A stretch of 7,697 bases of DNA from Propionibacteriaceae bacterium (GTDB taxonomy: Bacteria; Actinomycetota; Actinomycetes; Propionibacteriales; Propionibacteriaceae). Below the pieces are notes generated by a model. The model saw nothing but the letters and a program-made list of their open reading frames with translations, was not told where the DNA came from and made no database searches. Of the stretch, positions 6,704 through 7,697 are shown in pieces. The stretch is from positions 1 to 7,697 of the forward strand of contig JAJTCL010000121.1 in the NCBI GenBank assembly GCA_021323255.1, in the 5' to 3' direction. The translations under genes and the position numbers were made by a program. The stretch's first letter is position 1, and every line of letters begins with the position of its first letter.

Positions 6704-7043
6704 TAACTCACCACCAATGCGGGTTGCGCCGTAACTGCGCCGGTTGACGAATCCCTCGTAACAGCGGCCTGCGTCACGGTCTTTGTTGTTGATCGGCATA
6801 CGTCACAGTGAACGCGTCCACCGCACCTGGGAACGCCGTGCTCACCGTCGTTGCTGTGTACGTCCCTCCGGTGCCGTCAGGCCACACTACGGTGGCAGAG
6901 GTTGCAGCGCCGTTTGAGCCACGCGTAACTGATGTGTATGTGACGTTGTTGACGTTCGCCGTGAGCCATGCATCTGAGGCGATCTCACCCAGTGGGTCGA
7001 CATCCTGCGCCAGCGCCTCAGTGCGAGTGGTGCGCCTGAACAT
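6703..7043 (-). pseudogene. Small phage fibre-type repeat protein, frameshifted near its 3' end
   Basis: The frame from ATG 7043 is open to a TGA at 6776-6774 (89 residues). Its N-terminus (MFRRTTRTEALAQDVDP) is followed by a Thr/Val/Ser-rich beta pattern, TYTSVTRGSNGAATSATVVW...TGGTYTATTV...FTVTY, familiar from actinophage tail-appendage proteins. Just past AFTVTYADQQQRP the frame stops. One base lower the reading continues TQAAVTRDSSTGAVTAQP to a TAA at 6705-6703 that overlaps the hydrolase ATG. Adding one base near 6774-6779 gives exactly 113 residues, with a second VTRxS..GA.T motif matching the first. The ATG lies two bases after the repaired stop of the upstream gene. Either the gene is decaying or the assembly lost a base. 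The 89-residue product could still be made. Frame extending upstream to 7169 is a shadow of the neighbouring gene. Confidence 0.72.
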
Positions 7044-7045
7044 CG

Positions 7046-7332
7046 TCAGCTCACCGCGCGAACCGAGTAGGCGGGTGTGCCTGACGAGATCAGCTGCACC
7101 TGAGGTGGGTCGACGTTGGCGGCATCCGCTTCCAAGGCTCGCCTGGACCCAATCGGTCCGTGTCGTCACCGTTGACGGTGGGAGCCGTGCCGTCGGTACG
7201 AAAGAAGATGACGGCTGTGCTGTCGAGGTTTCGCACCTCGATGATCCTCGGCTTGCTGTTGAACGTCACCTTGTCCGCGGTGTTGGCCGCCAGCGTGGCG
7301 TGCTTACTGCGATTGACCGTGTAGTTCCCCAT
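7046..7332 (-). pseudogene. Small beta-rich phage virion-type protein, frameshifted
   Basis: The frame from ATG 7332 begins MGNYTVNRSKHATLAANTAD and continues ...IIEVRNLDSTAVIFFRTDGTAPTVNGDDTD...GPGE. This is a pattern I recognise from small actinophage structural proteins encoded next to tail-appendage genes. Such proteins normally go on with a hydrophobic strand set ending in ISSGTP-Y-V. Here the open frame instead runs into a basic tail and stops at 7090, while one base lower the expected ending is present (ALEADAANVDPPQVQ, then LISSGTPAYSVRAVS) with a TGA at 7048-7046. Restoring one G near 7136-7140 (GAG GCC TTG) gives a clean 95-residue protein. The start has AGAAGGGG about nine bases upstream. 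Function in the virion (decoration or fibre-associated) is inference from family context. Confidence 0.72.
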
Positions 7333-7337
7333 CGACG

Positions 7338-7559
7338 GTGGCCCCTTCTACGTACGTGGCCCACATCTTGACTCAGCAAGGCTGCCATGACGTGACACCT
7401 GCGGACATCAGCCGCCCGGGAAGTGATCAACAAGCTCTCACACCGTTGACCAACGTCGCTGTCGGTGAGCACGGCGGTGCCGTGGTCGGGCAGTCGTTCC
7501 GTTCCCGACAAGGCACCGCCGGCGGTCGTTTCGTCTTGAGGGTTCTGTATAATTCATAG
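7338..7559 (+). CDS. Doubtful small ORF, 73 residues, unrecognised
   Basis: The frame starts at GTG 7338 and stops at TAG 7557-7559, eleven bases before the terminator hairpin at 7570. No Shine-Dalgarno sequence is convincing, the first bases overlap the leader of the divergent phage gene, and the product shows no domain, signal peptide or familiar motif. A minus-strand frame over the same bases (from TTG 7511) is about equally plausible. The only positive sign is its position directly before the terminator. Confidence 0.15.
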   Translation: MAPSTYVAHILTQQGCHDVTPADISRPGSDQQALTPLTNVAVGEHGGAVVGQSFRSRQGTAGGRFVLRVLYNS

Positions 7560-7569
7560 ACAGACAGTG

Positions 7570-7600
7570 ACGGCGCCTCCGGCGCCGTTTCCTTTCCTTT
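7570..7600 (+). terminator. Intrinsic terminator, + strand
   Basis: Bases 7570-7577 (ACGGCGCC) pair perfectly with 7581-7588 (GGCGCCGT) around a TCC loop, giving an 8-bp nearly all-GC stem. It is followed by the T-rich tract TTTCCTTTCCTTT (7588-7600). The T-tract is on the right, so it terminates transcription moving rightward. On the other strand the hairpin lacks a T-tract. No clear rightward gene ends just before it apart from the doubtful ORF at 7338-7559, so its client is uncertain; it could insulate the sequence to the right. Confidence 0.6.
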
Positions 7601-7668
7601 CCTCGTCTGTCAAGCAGCCGGCAGATTCTTCGCTCGATGAAATCATCACCTTGAGGGACTACCACTGC

Positions 7669-7697
7669 ATGGACAACGCCTGGGATTCAATGAGCCA
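7669..7697 (+). CDS. Possible start of a gene running out of the window
   Basis: ATG 7669 is preceded by GAGGGA (7654-7659) with nine bases between, a good spacing. The frame reads MDNAWDSMS and is open to the window edge. It would start about 70 bases after the terminator at 7570-7600. Only nine codons are visible, so neither the product nor its reality can be judged. Confidence 0.2.

Larger units (their letters stand above)
7333..7697. other. Right-hand region with little recognisable coding content
   Basis: This stretch holds the ribosome-binding site of the minus-strand phage gene (AGAAGGGG, roughly 7342-7349), a + strand hairpin terminator (7570-7600), a perfect TATAAT at 7548-7553, and a possible + strand gene start at 7669. 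Several frames are open on both strands between 7338 and 7560 and none gives a recognisable protein. The + frame from GTG 7338 to the stop at 7557-7559 (73 residues) ends just before the terminator, which is weak support for it. The minus frames over the hairpin encode Arg-rich nonsense. No tRNA, integrase or attachment-site core was seen. Confidence 0.4.

Noticed and set aside
6704..6799. Upstream ATG at 6799 as the hydrolase start
   Set aside because: The added 32 residues are a shifted reading of the 3' end of the fibre-type gene, whose repaired stop overlaps the ATG at 6703.
6703..7332. Programmed ribosomal frameshifting in the two small phage genes
   Set aside because: No slippery heptamer is present at either break, and both sites are better explained by single-base loss.
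1..7697. CRISPR array, tRNA/rRNA genes, insertion sequence, integrase, reverse-transcriptase/variable-repeat system or toxin-antitoxin pair
   Set aside because: No regularly spaced repeats, cloverleaf-like segments, transposase or recombinase motifs, or paired small toxin-like genes were seen on either strand.

Overview
The window is GC-rich bacterial DNA with GTG starts, 4-base ATGA/GTGA gene overlaps and a sugar-uptake set of the NgcEFG type. All of this points to an actinomycete (Actinomycetota); no closer placement is supported. It divides into two unlike halves that face each other.

Left half (1-4868, all + strand): a compact amino-sugar or chito-oligosaccharide type operon. It opens with the C-terminal part of an RpiR-family (SIS-domain) regulator that runs in from outside the window. 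A GTGA overlap leads into a UPF0309-type SIS-domain phosphosugar protein. Then come a Tat-exported binding lipoprotein of the NgcE family and two inner-membrane permeases (NgcF- and NgcG-like), again joined by 4-base overlaps. Inferred working: the lipoprotein captures a GlcNAc- or chitobiose-like sugar, the permease pair imports it, the SIS enzyme acts on the phosphorylated product, and the RpiR protein senses that sugar phosphate and controls the operon. No ATPase is encoded here, as expected for transporters powered by a shared MsiK-type ATPase. A strong hairpin lies just inside ngcF and may set the ratio of binding protein to permease.

Middle (4869-5248): no intact gene. The minus strand carries coding-like fragments in shifting frames, possibly a decayed gene.

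Right half (5249-7332, minus strand): three adjacent genes that look like a piece of a phage tail/appendage module. In transcription order they are a small beta-rich virion-type protein, a small fibre-type repeat protein, and a large SGNH/GDSL hydrolase. The first two are each broken by an apparent single-base loss; restoring one base in each gives full-length proteins whose stops abut or overlap the next start. The hydrolase is open throughout. It has a phage-type beta insert between its catalytic blocks and a 199-residue C-terminal extension of unknown origin, possibly a fusion to non-phage sequence.

Right edge (7333-7697): mostly non-coding as far as can be seen, with one good + strand hairpin/T-rich terminator and a possible gene start at the very end.

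I see no CRISPR array, tRNA, rRNA, transposase, integrase or toxin-antitoxin pair. The most interesting signals are the decaying phage module, the architecture of its hydrolase, and the hairpin at the ngcE/ngcF junction.
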